Part shown: positions 45,971 through 55,298 of the stretch, in pieces
Position numbering within the stretch: the first letter of the stretch is position 1
Layout of the letters: each line of letters begins with the position of its first letter
Assembly (NCBI RefSeq): GCF_002760245.1
Contig: NZ_ASCA01000016.1
Location: 1 to 57,718 of the forward strand
Direction: 5' to 3'
Origin: Streptococcus suis YS161
Lineage (GTDB): Bacteria > Bacillota > Bacilli > Lactobacillales > Streptococcaceae
Length of the DNA: 57,718 nucleotides
The notes under the pieces: generated by a model
Told to the model about the DNA's origin: nothing
The model's database searches: none
Seen by the model: only the letters and a program-made list of their open reading frames with translations
Made by a program: the position numbers and the translations under genes

Positions 45971-46648
45971 ATGAAATCAATTCAAATTGCAATTGACGGT
46001 CCAGCTTCAAGTGGGAAGTCAACGGTTGCTAAAATTATTGCTAAAAATTTTGGATATACTTACTTAGATACAGGAGCTATGTATCGCTCGGCTACCTATC
46101 TAGCCTTGACAAACGGTATAGAGGTCACAGATCAAAATAGAATCGTGGCCTTGCTTGCTCAGTATCCTATTCGATTTGGTCGTGATGAAAATGGCCAACA
46201 ATTAGTTTTTGTGGGTGATGAAGATGTCACTTTACCAATTCGTGATAACCAAGTTACAAATAATGTATCGGCAGTAGCAGCACTTCCTCTAGTACGGGAA
46301 GAATTGGTACGCCTGCAACAGGAAATTGCCCAGGCTGGTGGCATCGTTATGGATGGTCGTGATATCGGTACAGTCGTATTGCCTCAAGCGGAACTTAAGA
46401 TTTTCTTGATTGCATCAGTGGAAGAACGTGCCCTGCGTCGTTTCAAAGAAAATACGGAACGTGGCATTGAGACTGACTTGGAATCTCTAAAGCAGGAAAT
46501 TGCGGCTCGTGACTATAAAGATTCCCATCGAGAAGTTTCTCCTTTAAAGGCAGCAGACGATGCCATTACCTTTGATACAACAGGAGTATCCATCGAAGGT
46601 GTAGTGAAATTTATTTCAGAAAAAGCGAAAGAAATTCTTGACAAGTAG
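45971..46648 (+). CDS. cmk: Cytidylate kinase
   Basis: Phosphorylates CMP/dCMP. 225 residues with P-loop [11 protein letters not shown] at about 7-17, [21 protein letters not shown] and the lid [18 protein letters not shown] lies upstream. Promoter elements of the infC operon lie in its last codons, so cmk and infC may be partly co-transcribed. Confidence 0.97.
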   Translation: MKSIQIAIDGPASSGKSTVAKIIAKNFGYTYLDTGAMYRSATYLALTNGIEVTDQNRIVALLAQYPIRFGRDENGQQLVFVGDEDVTLPIRDNQVTNNVSAVAALPLVREELVRLQQEIAQAGGIVMDGRDIGTVVLPQAELKIFLIASVEERALRRFKENTERGIETDLESLKQEIAARDYKDSHREVSPLKAADDAITFDTTGVSIEGVVKFISEKAKEILDK

Positions 46649-46666
46649 TTTTAGACATGTTAGAAT
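46638..46666 (+). promoter_or_regulatory. Promoter of the infC-rpmI-rplT operon
   Basis: -35 TTGACA (46638-46643) and -10 TAGAAT (46661-46666), 17 bp apart, overlapping the cmk stop codon. Predicted start near 46673. Confidence 0.75.
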
Positions 46667-46672
46667 AGTCAT

Positions 46673-46828
46673 ATTGAGAAAAGCAGAAGTGAGAGCTTCT
46701 CGCCTTGCGACTAACGTTGTCTGGCTCTACGGATTAAGATTTCTTCGGAAAGAATAATGGTGTAGTGCGGACTTGTTTAGCAAGTCCGTTTCGTTTTTCT
46801 CGAAAAATATAAAATGAGGTGAAAAGCC
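46673..46828 (+). ncRNA. infC-rpmI-rplT leader (L20-leader-type attenuator)
   Basis: A leader of about 155 nt includes AGAAGTGAGAGCTTCT (a hairpin), GCGACTAACGTTGTC and a perfect terminator stem. The organisation matches ribosomal-protein L20 autoregulatory leaders of Firmicute infC operons, where L20 binding promotes termination. Assignment to the Rfam family is by resemblance. Confidence 0.7.
46768..46798 (+). terminator. Attenuator terminator in the infC leader
   Basis: CGGACTTG and CAAGTCCG form a perfect 8-bp stem with loop TTTAG, followed by TTTCGTTTTT. It lies about 30 bp before the infC start. Confidence 0.85.
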
Positions 46829-47350
46829 ATAGCAAAGCAAGATTTGTTCATCAATGATGAAATTCGAGTGCGTGAAGTTCGTCTTATCGGTCTTGAGGGT
46901 GAACAGTTGGGAATCAAACCGCTCAATGAGGCTCAGGCCATTGCTGATAGCGCCAATGTGGATTTAGTATTGATTCAACCACAAGCTAAACCACCAGTAG
47001 CGAAAATTATGGACTACGGTAAGTTCAAATTTGAATATCAGAAGAAACAGAAAGAACAACGCAAGAAACAAAGTGTTGTCACTGTAAAAGAAGTGCGTCT
47101 AAGCCCAGTTATTGACAAAGGGGACTTCGAGACAAAACTTCGTCATGCCCGTAAATTCCTTGAAAAAGGAAATAAGGTTAAGGTTTCGATCCGTTTCAAG
47201 GGTCGTATGATTACCCACAAAGAAGTTGGAGCGAAAGTATTAGCTGAGTTCGCTGAAGCAACCCAAGATATTGCCATTATCGAACAACGCGCTAAGATGG
47301 ACGGACGTCAAATGTTTATGCAATTGGCCCCAGCTTCAGATAAAAAATAA
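46829..47350 (+). CDS. infC: Translation initiation factor IF-3, with an ATA start codon
   Basis: A 173-residue IF-3: (M)[19 protein letters not shown], the linker [19 protein letters not shown], and the C-terminal [13 protein letters not shown] are diagnostic. The frame is closed by TGA at 46820-46822. The only initiation site with a Shine-Dalgarno (GAGGTG, 46816-46821, 7 bp spacing) is ATA at 46829. TTG at 46844 would cut off a conserved N-terminus. Rare start codons such as AUU or AUA in infC let IF-3 repress its own synthesis, because IF-3 discriminates against them. Confidence 0.93.
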   Translation: MAKQDLFINDEIRVREVRLIGLEGEQLGIKPLNEAQAIADSANVDLVLIQPQAKPPVAKIMDYGKFKFEYQKKQKEQRKKQSVVTVKEVRLSPVIDKGDFETKLRHARKFLEKGNKVKVSIRFKGRMITHKEVGAKVLAEFAEATQDIAIIEQRAKMDGRQMFMQLAPASDKK

Positions 47351-47376
47351 GCTTTTTAAGCAAAAGGAGAATTAAC

Positions 47377-47577
47377 ATGCCAAAACAAAAAACTCACCGC
47401 GCATCAGCTAAACGTTTCAAACGTACAGGTTCTGGTGGATTGAAACGCTTCCGCGCTTATACTTCACACCGTTTCCACGGTAAAACTAAAAAACAACGTC
47501 GTCACCTTCGTAAAGCAGGTATGGTACATGCTGGTGACTTCAAGCGTATCAAGTCAATGCTTACTCAAATGCGCTAA
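47377..47577 (+). CDS. rpmI: 50S ribosomal protein L35
   Basis: A 66-residue, highly basic protein, [20 protein letters not shown]..., the L35 signature. AAGGAG lies 8 bp upstream. Second gene of the infC operon. Confidence 0.98.
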   Translation: MPKQKTHRASAKRFKRTGSGGLKRFRAYTSHRFHGKTKKQRRHLRKAGMVHAGDFKRIKSMLTQMR

Positions 47578-47626
47578 GCACTGATATAGCACTACTTATT
47601 ATTTGAATTATTTGGAGGAAAATTAA

Positions 47627-47986
47627 ATGGCACGTGTTAAAGGTGGCGTTGTTTCTCGTAAACGCCGTAAACGTATTTTAAAATTAGCTAAAGGTTACTA
47701 TGGAGCTAAACATCTCTTGTTCCGCACTGCGAAAGAACAAGTAATGAACTCTTACTACTATGCATACCGTGACCGCCGTCAGAAAAAACGTGATTTCCGT
47801 AAATTGTGGATCACTCGTATCAACGCGGCTGCTCGCATGAACGGTTTGTCATACTCACAATTGATGCACGGTTTGAAATTGGCAGAAATCGAAGTAAACC
47901 GCAAAATGCTTGCTGACTTGGCAGTGAACGATGCAGCAGCTTTCACAGCTCTTGCAGATGCTGCTAAAGCAAAGCTTGCTAAATAA
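47627..47986 (+). CDS. rplT: 50S ribosomal protein L20
   Basis: A 119-residue basic protein with [38 protein letters not shown] and [16 protein letters not shown]. An early 50S assembly factor and the probable repressor of its own operon through the infC leader. GGAGG lies upstream; a terminator follows at once. Confidence 0.98.
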   Translation: MARVKGGVVSRKRRKRILKLAKGYYGAKHLLFRTAKEQVMNSYYYAYRDRRQKKRDFRKLWITRINAAARMNGLSYSQLMHGLKLAEIEVNRKMLADLAVNDAAAFTALADAAKAKLAK

Positions 47987-47996
47987 GTATATAAAA

Positions 47997-48028
47997 TAAA
48001 GAGTTTGGTCTGTGTACCAAGCTCTTTA
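47997..48028 (+). terminator. Terminator of the infC operon
   Basis: TAAAGAG-TTTGGT pairs with ACCAA-GCTCTTTA around CTGTGT, ending in TTTATTT. Confidence 0.85.
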
Positions 48029-48231
48029 TTTCGAAAATCAAAATCAGACGTTGTTGACTTGATTTGATGAGTGAAAGGCTCCAGTGGAGCCTTTCAGCCT
48101 GTTACCTTGAAACAAAATAGTAACAGGGTTCTATCTGCTAAGTAGAAACGAACTACGTTCGCTCTATCTCCAACCTCCAAAGGTTCCCCAAACCTTTGGA
48201 GCTAGTCTGTTTTTGATTTTCATTGAGTATA
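48029..48231 (-). repeat. BOX-like intergenic repeat
   Basis: Read on minus, it starts TATACTCAATGAAAATCAAA (boxA-like) and ends with GATTTTCGAA (boxC-like), the termini of streptococcal BOX elements. The interior folds into three strong hairpins: GAAAGGCTCC/GGAGCCTTTC, CTGTTAC/GTAACAG and CTCCAAAGGTT/AACCTTTGGAG. It is not a protein-coding region. The interior differs from the classical pneumococcal boxB, so it may be a species-specific subtype. Confidence 0.75.
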
Positions 48232-48278
48232 AAAAGGCTTAGAATCAATGTAGTAACTGACATGATTCTAAGCTTTTT
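48231..48278 (-). terminator. Terminator of ltaS
   Basis: A long stem pairs GGCTTAGAATCA with TGATTCTAAGC across about 15 bases. A and T tracts on both sides allow it to work in either direction. Confidence 0.8.
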
Positions 48279-48284
48279 AGTGTA

Positions 48285-50459
48285 TTACTGCGAAGTTGAA
48301 CTGGTACTTGTTGAGCTAGTACCAGTATTTGGTGTGCTAGTAGCAGTTGTACTACCGTGAAGTTCTAGGTAGCTTGGTGCTTTAAATAGTTCAATTGTTG
48401 ATTTATTGCCGTTTTTACTATACAAACTTGTCGATTGTGTACCAAGTTTATTCTCCAGTGCAATCTCGGCAGCCAATGAGTCAATGTAGTTATATTGACT
48501 TGAATCCAAGGCTGGCAATCCATTGTCGAAGAATCGGATAAGATCACCAGTTTGAATGGCATCGCTAGTCGCTAGTTGTGCTGCAGTAGCTTCTTTAATT
48601 GCATCAATTTCTTTCTGAGTTGTCTCATCTGGATTTGTAATTTCAAGACCAGTTTCTGTATAGTAGATTTTACCTTCGTAGCTAGTGTATTTTGGTGTGA
48701 TGAAACTGCCAGCGGTTCGAAGAGCCACAATTTGGCTGTGTTGGCTGGAAAGTAGGTCTTGACCAACTTGAAGATAGTTATCGGATTTGATTCCTAAAAG
48801 ATGTTCGAGAGTAGGAAGTGCATCAATCTCACCACCGTAGGTATCAAAAATCCCGCCGTTGATCATTCCAGGTACAACAATCATATATGGAACACGTTGC
48901 ATCATGGCATTGTCAAAATCTGACCAAGTCTGAGAATCTTTTCCAATCAACGGTGCCAAGTCAGGATTGCGTGAATTAGAAATTCCATAGTGATCACCAT
49001 AGAGGACGATGACGGAGTTTTCGTACAAGCCAGTCGCTTTTAAGTAATCGAAAAATGCCTTTATGGACGCGTCGAGATAGTTTGCAGTAGCAAAATAGCC
49101 ATTAATGGTTTCATCATCTGTATTGGCTAATGGAAAGCCAATCTCATCTCCAATCAAGCTGGTTGTATAGGGGTAGTGGTTGGAAACTGTGATAAATTTA
49201 GTATAGAAGGGTTGCTGTAAATGTTCAAGATATTGGATAGAGTCGGCGAACATGATTTTATCATTCAGACCGTATTGGAATGAATTTTCAGCAGTGGCTT
49301 CAGAGAAGTAGGATTGATCAAAGAAGTAATTGTAACCCCACTGTTTATAGGTGTTGTTCCTATTCCAGAAACTGGCTGCGTTACCGTGGAATACAGCAGA
49401 TGTATAGCCACCATTTTGAGAGAGAATATATGGTGCAGCTTGCTGGGTATTGCTTCCACCATATTGGACCATGAAAGAGCCTTGATTGAGTCCAAAAAGT
49501 GAGGTCTCAATCATGGTTTCGGCATCAGAGGTTTTACCTGCCTTCACTTGGTTAAAGAAATTAGAAAAGGCGAGAGTAGAGCTAGAATGATACAGAGAAT
49601 TGAGGAAAGGTGTGACTTCGTATTCGATACCGTTGACGTTCAACTTATAGTCAATAACAAATTGTTGTAAGCTTTCTAGGTGGAGATAGATAACATTTCG
49701 CCCTTTGGCAATACCGAAGTAGTTGTCATTCGGTTGAGCATAATGTTCTGTAATATATTGTTTTACAGGCTCCAGGTCTGAGGCAGTGGCCCCAGAGCGA
49801 TCCCTATGGGCATTGTAGGTTTGATTAGCATTGTAGCCAAGGAAAGCTGGTAACCCAATGGCTCTGACGATATAAGTATTAGAAAATCCTCTTGTAAGTA
49901 GCTCAGGTCTATCAATTTCTGCTAAAAAGAGATTGATAGAGAACAATAATACTGAAAAGGCTGTGATGGCAAAGCTAGATTTTTTATGAAATGGAGTTTT
50001 GTCCCAGTGAAATGCCTTACGGTAGACTAAGAAACCAAAAGCTATAAAATCAAGAAAATAGACAATATCCCATAGCCTAAATAACTTAAGAGCTGCTTCC
50101 CCTAGTCCAGCAGATACGCTAGAGGTAGCCATCATGGTAGAAATGGAAATATAATCGGAAAATTCTCTATAATAGACTGCATTTGAAAAGAGCCAGGCGA
50201 AAAGAACAATATAAATGGTCATCGCTACACTATAGAATGCCTTCGTATTCTTTATATAAAGCGAGAGACCAAGCAATAAAATTCCTACTGGTAGAGGATT
50301 CATAATAGCGATAAAATTTTGGAAAAATCCTTGGGTATCTAAATTAAAATCAACATAGTAGGCCCAGAGTGTTTTGAGCCAGTAAATGATTAGCAAAATC
50401 AAGACGAAGCCAAGTCGAGTTTGTCCAATCTTCTTGACGTAGTCAATTAGTTTTTTCAC
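48285..50459 (-). CDS. ltaS: Lipoteichoic acid synthase (LtaS-type phosphoglycerol transferase)
   Basis: A 724-residue protein with five N-terminal membrane helices (within about 15-190) and an extracellular sulfatase-fold domain. The nucleophile is predicted as Thr310 in AGKTSDAETM; VSNHYPY and LYGDHYG hold the metal ligands. It polymerises glycerol phosphate from phosphatidylglycerol. The tail is Ser/Thr-rich low complexity (TSTSSTSQ). Start GTG at 50459 with GAGG 7 bp upstream. Monocistronic on the minus strand. Confidence 0.93.
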   Translation of the reverse strand: MKKLIDYVKKIGQTRLGFVLILLIIYWLKTLWAYYVDFNLDTQGFFQNFIAIMNPLPVGILLLGLSLYIKNTKAFYSVAMTIYIVLFAWLFSNAVYYREFSDYISISTMMATSSVSAGLGEAALKLFRLWDIVYFLDFIAFGFLVYRKAFHWDKTPFHKKSSFAITAFSVLLFSINLFLAEIDRPELLTRGFSNTYIVRAIGLPAFLGYNANQTYNAHRDRSGATASDLEPVKQYITEHYAQPNDNYFGIAKGRNVIYLHLESLQQFVIDYKLNVNGIEYEVTPFLNSLYHSSSTLAFSNFFNQVKAGKTSDAETMIETSLFGLNQGSFMVQYGGSNTQQAAPYILSQNGGYTSAVFHGNAASFWNRNNTYKQWGYNYFFDQSYFSEATAENSFQYGLNDKIMFADSIQYLEHLQQPFYTKFITVSNHYPYTTSLIGDEIGFPLANTDDETINGYFATANYLDASIKAFFDYLKATGLYENSVIVLYGDHYGISNSRNPDLAPLIGKDSQTWSDFDNAMMQRVPYMIVVPGMINGGIFDTYGGEIDALPTLEHLLGIKSDNYLQVGQDLLSSQHSQIVALRTAGSFITPKYTSYEGKIYYTETGLEITNPDETTQKEIDAIKEATAAQLATSDAIQTGDLIRFFDNGLPALDSSQYNYIDSLAAEIALENKLGTQSTSLYSKNGNKSTIELFKAPSYLELHGSTTATSTPNTGTSSTSTSSTSQ

Positions 50460-50495
50460 AATAAAGCCTCATGGTCCTTTCTAAAAGCTTAGTTC

Positions 50496-50504
50496 ATTAT
50501 ACCA
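50496..50504 (-). promoter_or_regulatory. Extended -10 promoter of ltaS
   Basis: On minus, TGGTATAAT at 50504-50496, 37 bp before the GTG start. Confidence 0.65.
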
Positions 50505-50539
50505 TAATTTTAAAATAAGCCTCAAAGTTTAGAGTTTTT

Positions 50540-50568
50540 TTGGCATATATGAAGAAACATGTTATAAT
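50540..50568 (+). promoter_or_regulatory. Promoter predicting a leaderless mRNA for the RlmI-like gene
   Basis: -35 TTGGCA (50540-50545) and -10 TATAAT (50563-50568) are 17 bp apart. Six bases separate the -10 from the ATG at 50575, and no Shine-Dalgarno is present. The expected start falls on the A of the ATG. Confidence 0.65.
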
Positions 50569-50574
50569 AATTCT

Positions 50575-51738
50575 ATGAAAATAAAGGTAAACCGTATTGC
50601 AGAACAGAAAATAAACAGAGGGATTCAACTCCTGGATAGCGCTGATTTTTCAGGTTTTTCGTTTGATGAAGACAGGCTGGCTGTTTTGTATTCAGAATCT
50701 GGAAGCTATTTAGGTCAGGCTTATTTGTCCAAACAGAATAAGGGAATAGGCTGGCTGTTTAGTAGAAGCAACCAAGACTTGACCGTGGATTTTTTTGTTA
50801 AATTATTCGTGGATGCTAAACAGAAACGCCAACATTTTTATCAATCTGAGATGACGAATGCTTTTCGTTTATTTAATCAAGATGGAGATAATTTTGGTGG
50901 AATGACGGTTGACTTGTATGATGAATACGCAGTTTTTTCATGGTATAATACCTTTATTTATTCTGTCAAAGAGATGATTGTTGCTGCCTTTCAACAGGTA
51001 TTTCCAGAAGTAAGAGGAGCTTATGAGAAGATTCGTTTTAAAGGCTTGGCCTTTGAGTCTGCTCATCTTTATGGAGAAGAAGCCCCTGAGTATTTCACTG
51101 TGTTGGAAAATGGAGTTCACTATCAGGTCTTTATGAATGATGGACTGATGACGGGAATCTTTTTGGATCAGCATGAGGTACGTGGTTCCTTGGTGGATGG
51201 CCTGGCGGCAGGCAAGTCACTTTTGAACATGTTTTCGTATACGGCAGCATTTTCTATTGCTGCTGCTATGGGCGGAGCAGGGGAAACGACTTCTGTTGAC
51301 TTAGCCAAACGCTCGCGAGAACTTTCTAAAGCTCACTTTAAGGTTAATAGTTTAGACTTAGATAATCATCACTTTGTGGTAATGGATGTATTTGAATATT
51401 TCAAATATGCCAAACGTAAAGGCTTGACTTATGATGTGATTGTCTTGGATCCGCCAAGCTTTGCACGAAATAAGAAACAAACCTTTTCAGTAGCCAAAGA
51501 TTACCACAAGTTGATTTCTCAATCTTTGGAAATACTAAATACAGGAGGAACTATTATCGCTTCGACCAACGCTGCAAATGTTTCCGTTGAAAAGTTCCGT
51601 CAGCAGATCGAAAAAGGATTTGGTTCACAAAGACATCGTTATCTTGCTGACTATCGTTTACCAGCTGATTTTACAATCAATAAAAATGATGAAAGTAGTA
51701 ATTACCTCAAGGTCTTTACGATAAAGGTAGAAAAATGA
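50575..51738 (+). CDS. Class I SAM-dependent rRNA methyltransferase, RlmI-like
   Basis: A 387-residue protein. The N-terminal PUA-like part is followed by a RlmI/RlmL-type central domain ([20 protein letters not shown]), and the Rossmann methyltransferase has [20 protein letters not shown] and the catalytic-loop motif [12 protein letters not shown]. coli RlmI makes m5C1962 in 23S rRNA, but the target here is not certain. The gene overlaps aroD by 4 bp (ATGA), linking it to the shikimate operon. There is no ribosome site before the ATG. Confidence 0.9.
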   Translation: MKIKVNRIAEQKINRGIQLLDSADFSGFSFDEDRLAVLYSESGSYLGQAYLSKQNKGIGWLFSRSNQDLTVDFFVKLFVDAKQKRQHFYQSEMTNAFRLFNQDGDNFGGMTVDLYDEYAVFSWYNTFIYSVKEMIVAAFQQVFPEVRGAYEKIRFKGLAFESAHLYGEEAPEYFTVLENGVHYQVFMNDGLMTGIFLDQHEVRGSLVDGLAAGKSLLNMFSYTAAFSIAAAMGGAGETTSVDLAKRSRELSKAHFKVNSLDLDNHHFVVMDVFEYFKYAKRKGLTYDVIVLDPPSFARNKKQTFSVAKDYHKLISQSLEILNTGGTIIASTNAANVSVEKFRQQIEKGFGSQRHRYLADYRLPADFTINKNDESSNYLKVFTIKVEK

Positions 51739-52409
51739 AAATAGTAGTACCTATTATGCCTAGAAATTTGGAAGAAGTAGAGGCCATTGATGTGGGGCGT
51801 TTGTCGGAAGCTGACCTCATTGAGTGGAGAGCTGACTATCTTCCAAAAGAAGAAATTTTAACAGTCGCTCCTGCTATTTTTGAAAAATGTAATGGGAAAG
51901 AAGTAATTTTTACCGTTCGTACCACACGCGAGGGTGGACATTTAGATTTGGCGGATCAAGAATATGTCAATTTAATCAAAGAAGTTGCAGCGCTTTATCA
52001 GCCAGATTATATTGATTTTGAATATTATTCTTATAAGTCGGTTTTTGAGCAGATGTTGGAGTTTCCTAATCTTGTGTTGAGTTATCATAATTTTGAGGAA
52101 ACACCGTCTAATTATATGGAAATCATGTCTGAACTGACTAGCCTGTCACCAGCTGTTGTTAAAATGGCTGTAATGGCTAAGACAGAGCAGGATGTCCTAG
52201 ATGTTATGAATTATACTCGTGGTTTTAAATCGCTGAACACCGAGCAGACATTTGCGACAATCGCTATGGGTGAACTAGGGAAGTTAACGCGTATTGCAGG
52301 TGTGATTACAGGATCCTGCTGGACTTTTGCCAGCTTAGATGAAACATCTGCACCTGGACAGATGTCTTTAGGCAATACTCGTAAGTTTTTGGAAATTTTG
52401 GAGAATTAA
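51735..52409 (+). CDS. aroD: 3-dehydroquinate dehydratase, type I
   Basis: Third step of the shikimate pathway, through a Schiff base. 224 residues. The Lys in [11 protein letters not shown] is the predicted imine former, and SYHNFEETP carries the catalytic His. TVRTTREGG and DFEYYS are substrate-side motifs. It overlaps the methyltransferase gene by 4 bp and precedes aroC by 2 bp. Confidence 0.95.
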   Translation: MKIVVPIMPRNLEEVEAIDVGRLSEADLIEWRADYLPKEEILTVAPAIFEKCNGKEVIFTVRTTREGGHLDLADQEYVNLIKEVAALYQPDYIDFEYYSYKSVFEQMLEFPNLVLSYHNFEETPSNYMEIMSELTSLSPAVVKMAVMAKTEQDVLDVMNYTRGFKSLNTEQTFATIAMGELGKLTRIAGVITGSCWTFASLDETSAPGQMSLGNTRKFLEILEN

Positions 52410-52411
52410 GT

Positions 52412-53578
52412 ATGCGTTATTTAACAGCTGGTGAGTCTCATGGACCACGTCTAACAGCCATTATTGAGGGAGTTCCAGCTGGTCTTCCTTTAACAGCTGA
52501 GGATATTAATGAAGATTTAAAACGTCGCCAGGGGGGATACGGTCGTGGTAGTCGGATGCAGATTGAAACAGATCGCGTAGAGATTACGGCTGGTGTTCGT
52601 CACGGTAAGACAACAGGTGCCCCGATTACATTGAATGTGACCAACAAAGACCATCAAAAATGGTTGGATATTATGGCAGTTGAGGACATCGAAGAGAAGC
52701 TCAAAAGTAAGCGTCGTATCAAACATCCACGCCCAGGACATGCTGACCTAGTTGGTGGTATGAAATATCGCTTTGATGATTTGCGTAATTCCTTGGAACG
52801 TTCTAGTGCGCGTGAGACAACTATGCGTGTGGCTGTTGGTGCGGTTGCCAAACGGATTTTGGCTGAGTTGGATATTGAAATTGCTAACCATGTAGTCGTT
52901 TTCGGAGGGAAGGAAATTGATGTCCCAGATGGTTTAAGCGTAGCAGAAATCAAAGAGCGTGCAGCCCAGTCAGAAGTATCCATTGTCAACCAAGAGCGTG
53001 AAGAAGAAATCAAAGCCTATATTGATCAAATCAAGCGAGATGGAGATACTATTGGCGGAGTGATTGAGACTGTTGTTGGAGGAGTTCCAGCTGGCTTGGG
53101 GTCATATGTGCAATGGGATAAAAAGTTGGATGCAAAATTAGCGCAGGCTGTTGTTTCAATCAATGCTTTTAAGGGAGTAGAATTTGGAGTAGGCTTCCAA
53201 GCTGGCTATCTCAAAGGGAGTCAAGTCATGGACGAAATTCTCTGGTCCCAAGAAAAAGGATATACACGCCGAACCAATAATCTAGGTGGTTTCGAAGGTG
53301 GTATGACCAATGGCGAGGCTCTGATTATTCGTGGTGTTATGAAACCAATTCCGACCCTCTATAAGCCATTGATGTCGGTTGACATTGACACCCATGAGCC
53401 TTATAAAGCTACTGTGGAACGTTCAGATCCAACGGCTCTCCCAGCAGCTGGTGTAGTCATGGAATCAGTCGTAGCTACAACTCTAGCGACAGAAATCCTA
53501 GAGAAGTTCTCTTCCGATAATATGGAGGAATTGAAAGCTGCAGTAGCCAGTCATCGCGACTATGTCAAAAATTTCTAG
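52412..53578 (+). CDS. aroC: Chorismate synthase
   Basis: Last common step to aromatic amino acids, FMN-dependent. 388 residues, full length. GESHGP at the N-terminus, [38 protein letters not shown] and the C-terminal [13 protein letters not shown] are all intact. Confidence 0.98.
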   Translation: MRYLTAGESHGPRLTAIIEGVPAGLPLTAEDINEDLKRRQGGYGRGSRMQIETDRVEITAGVRHGKTTGAPITLNVTNKDHQKWLDIMAVEDIEEKLKSKRRIKHPRPGHADLVGGMKYRFDDLRNSLERSSARETTMRVAVGAVAKRILAELDIEIANHVVVFGGKEIDVPDGLSVAEIKERAAQSEVSIVNQEREEEIKAYIDQIKRDGDTIGGVIETVVGGVPAGLGSYVQWDKKLDAKLAQAVVSINAFKGVEFGVGFQAGYLKGSQVMDEILWSQEKGYTRRTNNLGGFEGGMTNGEALIIRGVMKPIPTLYKPLMSVDIDTHEPYKATVERSDPTALPAAGVVMESVVATTLATEILEKFSSDNMEELKAAVASHRDYVKNF

Positions 53579-53585
53579 GTAATTA

Positions 53586-54689
53586 ATGAAAAAAACGATT
53601 TTAATTGTAGGTCTAGGGTTGATTGGAAGTTCACTTGCGCTCTGTATTCGCAAAGACCATCCTGACTATCACCTCATTGGCTTTGATCCTAACGAACAAT
53701 CATGCCAAATTGCCTTGGGCAAGGGGATGGTTGATGAGGTATCAACGGAATTGGAGGGTGTAGCAAAGCAGGCTGATGTGATTCTTCTTTGTGTTCCAAT
53801 TCAAGTTTCTTTGCGTTTGATTGAAGAATTTAGTGCCCTTGAATTGAAGGATACGGTCTTGATTACAGATGCAGGTTCAACGAAGTCTGCAATTGTGGCT
53901 GCTGCTGAGGAACATTTGGCGCCAAGACAAATTAATTTTATCGGTGGACACCCTATGGCAGGTAGTCATAAATCTGGTGCCAGTGCAGCAGATCTCCATC
54001 TATTTGAGAATGCTTACTACATTATGACACCATGTCAGGCTACCAAGCAGGATGCGGTTCCCCGATTGACAGACTTGTTATCTGGAACGGGGGCACGTTT
54101 TGTTCAGATTGATGCGGCAGAACATGACCGTGTGACCAGTCAAATTTCACATTTTCCACACGTATTGGCTTCTAGTTTGATGCATCAAGCTGGAGAGTTT
54201 GCCCAAGATCATCCCTTTACGAATAATTTTGCAGCTGGAGGATTTAGAGATATGACACGGATTGCAGAAAGTGAGCCGAGCATGTGGACTAGCATTTTGC
54301 TAACCAATGCAGATTCTATTCTAAATCGAATCGAGGAATTTCAAGCACGTCTTTCAGAAATTTCAGATGTGCTCAGATCTGGCGATCAAAAAGCAATTTG
54401 GGACTTTTTTGATAAGGGACGTCAAACTCGTAAAGCCATGGAAATTCACAAGCGTGCAGGTGTTGATTCTTTCTACGACTTATTCCTTAGTGTTCCTGAT
54501 GAGGAAGATACGATTTTGAAGGTTTTGGAAGTCTTACGGGGTATTTCCATTGTCAATATTCGTATCAATGAAGAGAACCGTGAAGATATACACGGTATTT
54601 TACAAATTACGTTTAAAAACAAAGGAAATTTGGAAGACGCTGCGAAACGTTTAAGAGAGCGGACGACTTACAAAATCCATTTAGATTAG
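53586..54689 (+). CDS. tyrA: Prephenate dehydrogenase
   Basis: Oxidises prephenate to 4-hydroxyphenylpyruvate for tyrosine synthesis. 367 residues: the NAD motif VGLGLIGSSLAL is at 7-18, then GGHPMAGSHKSG and HDRVTSQISHFPH with catalytic His, and a C-terminal ACT-like domain (about 295-365), which suggests feedback by tyrosine. Lies 7 bp after aroC. Confidence 0.96.
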   Translation: MKKTILIVGLGLIGSSLALCIRKDHPDYHLIGFDPNEQSCQIALGKGMVDEVSTELEGVAKQADVILLCVPIQVSLRLIEEFSALELKDTVLITDAGSTKSAIVAAAEEHLAPRQINFIGGHPMAGSHKSGASAADLHLFENAYYIMTPCQATKQDAVPRLTDLLSGTGARFVQIDAAEHDRVTSQISHFPHVLASSLMHQAGEFAQDHPFTNNFAAGGFRDMTRIAESEPSMWTSILLTNADSILNRIEEFQARLSEISDVLRSGDQKAIWDFFDKGRQTRKAMEIHKRAGVDSFYDLFLSVPDEEDTILKVLEVLRGISIVNIRINEENREDIHGILQITFKNKGNLEDAAKRLRERTTYKIHLD

Positions 54690-54698
54690 GAGAAAATT

Positions 54699-55037
54699 AT
54701 GTCAACAAATATCTATGATATCGCAAATGAATTGGAACGTGCAATCCGTAACCTTCCTGAATATAAGGCGGTGGAAGCCGTTAAGGTCTCAGTTGAGGGG
54801 AATTCAGAAGCCAAAGAAATATTGGAAAGTTATATTTCTTTCCAAAAAGAAATCCAATCTAAATTGCAGGCTGGTGAAATTCCTACTGAAGCTGACCAAA
54901 AGAAAATGTTGGATTTCAACAAGAAAGTTCAGGGAAATCCACTTTTGACGGAATATTTCAGCAAGCAACAACAGTTGGGAACTTATGTAGCTGATTTGGA
55001 ACGTATCATCTTCAAACCTCTCAACGAATTGTTGTAA
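54699..55037 (+). CDS. YlbF/YmcA-family protein (UPF0342)
   Basis: A 112-residue helical protein, MSTNIYDIANELERAIR..., of the YlbF/YmcA group. In B. subtilis relatives join the RNase Y-specificity (Ric) complex; the streptococcal short form is uncharacterised. Placed directly after tyrA (AGGAG upstream), as in other streptococci. In those species aroA, aroK and pheA usually follow, but here the operon ends with a terminator. Confidence 0.85.
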   Translation: MSTNIYDIANELERAIRNLPEYKAVEAVKVSVEGNSEAKEILESYISFQKEIQSKLQAGEIPTEADQKKMLDFNKKVQGNPLLTEYFSKQQQLGTYVADLERIIFKPLNELL

Positions 55038-55103
55038 TCTATTTATATTTGATAGGAGCAGGTGTTAGGTTATGGATTGACGCCTAGTATACACTGCTTA
55101 CGT

Positions 55104-55168
55104 AGAGTTCTTATCTCCAAGTACAGATTCAGAAACGGTACTTTGGGGAGTAAGAACTCTTTTTTCTA
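55104..55168 (+). terminator. Terminator of the aro operon
   Basis: A long stem: AGAGTTCTTA-CTCC-AAGTAC pairs with GTACTT-GGGGAG-TAAGAACTCT, followed by T6. Confidence 0.9.
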
Positions 55169-55210
55169 CCTTCTCACAGCATCCATTTCTTATAAAGTTA
55201 TGGTAATTAC

Positions 55211-55263
55211 TTGACATTTTCTAATAGAAGTTCTACAATATATTTGATATATGGTTATAACCA
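55211..55263 (+). promoter_or_regulatory. nagA promoter with a NagR-like palindrome
   Basis: -35 TTGACA (55211-55216) and -10 TACAAT (55234-55239) are 17 bp apart. A perfect 12-bp palindrome, TGGTTATAACCA, at 55252-55263 covers about +7 to +18. It fits the TGGT-N4-ACCA core of dre sites bound by NagR/YvoA-type GntR repressors of amino-sugar genes. Confidence 0.65.
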
Positions 55264-55298
55264 GTTTAGTAAGTGTATATATCAACAAAGGAGATAAT

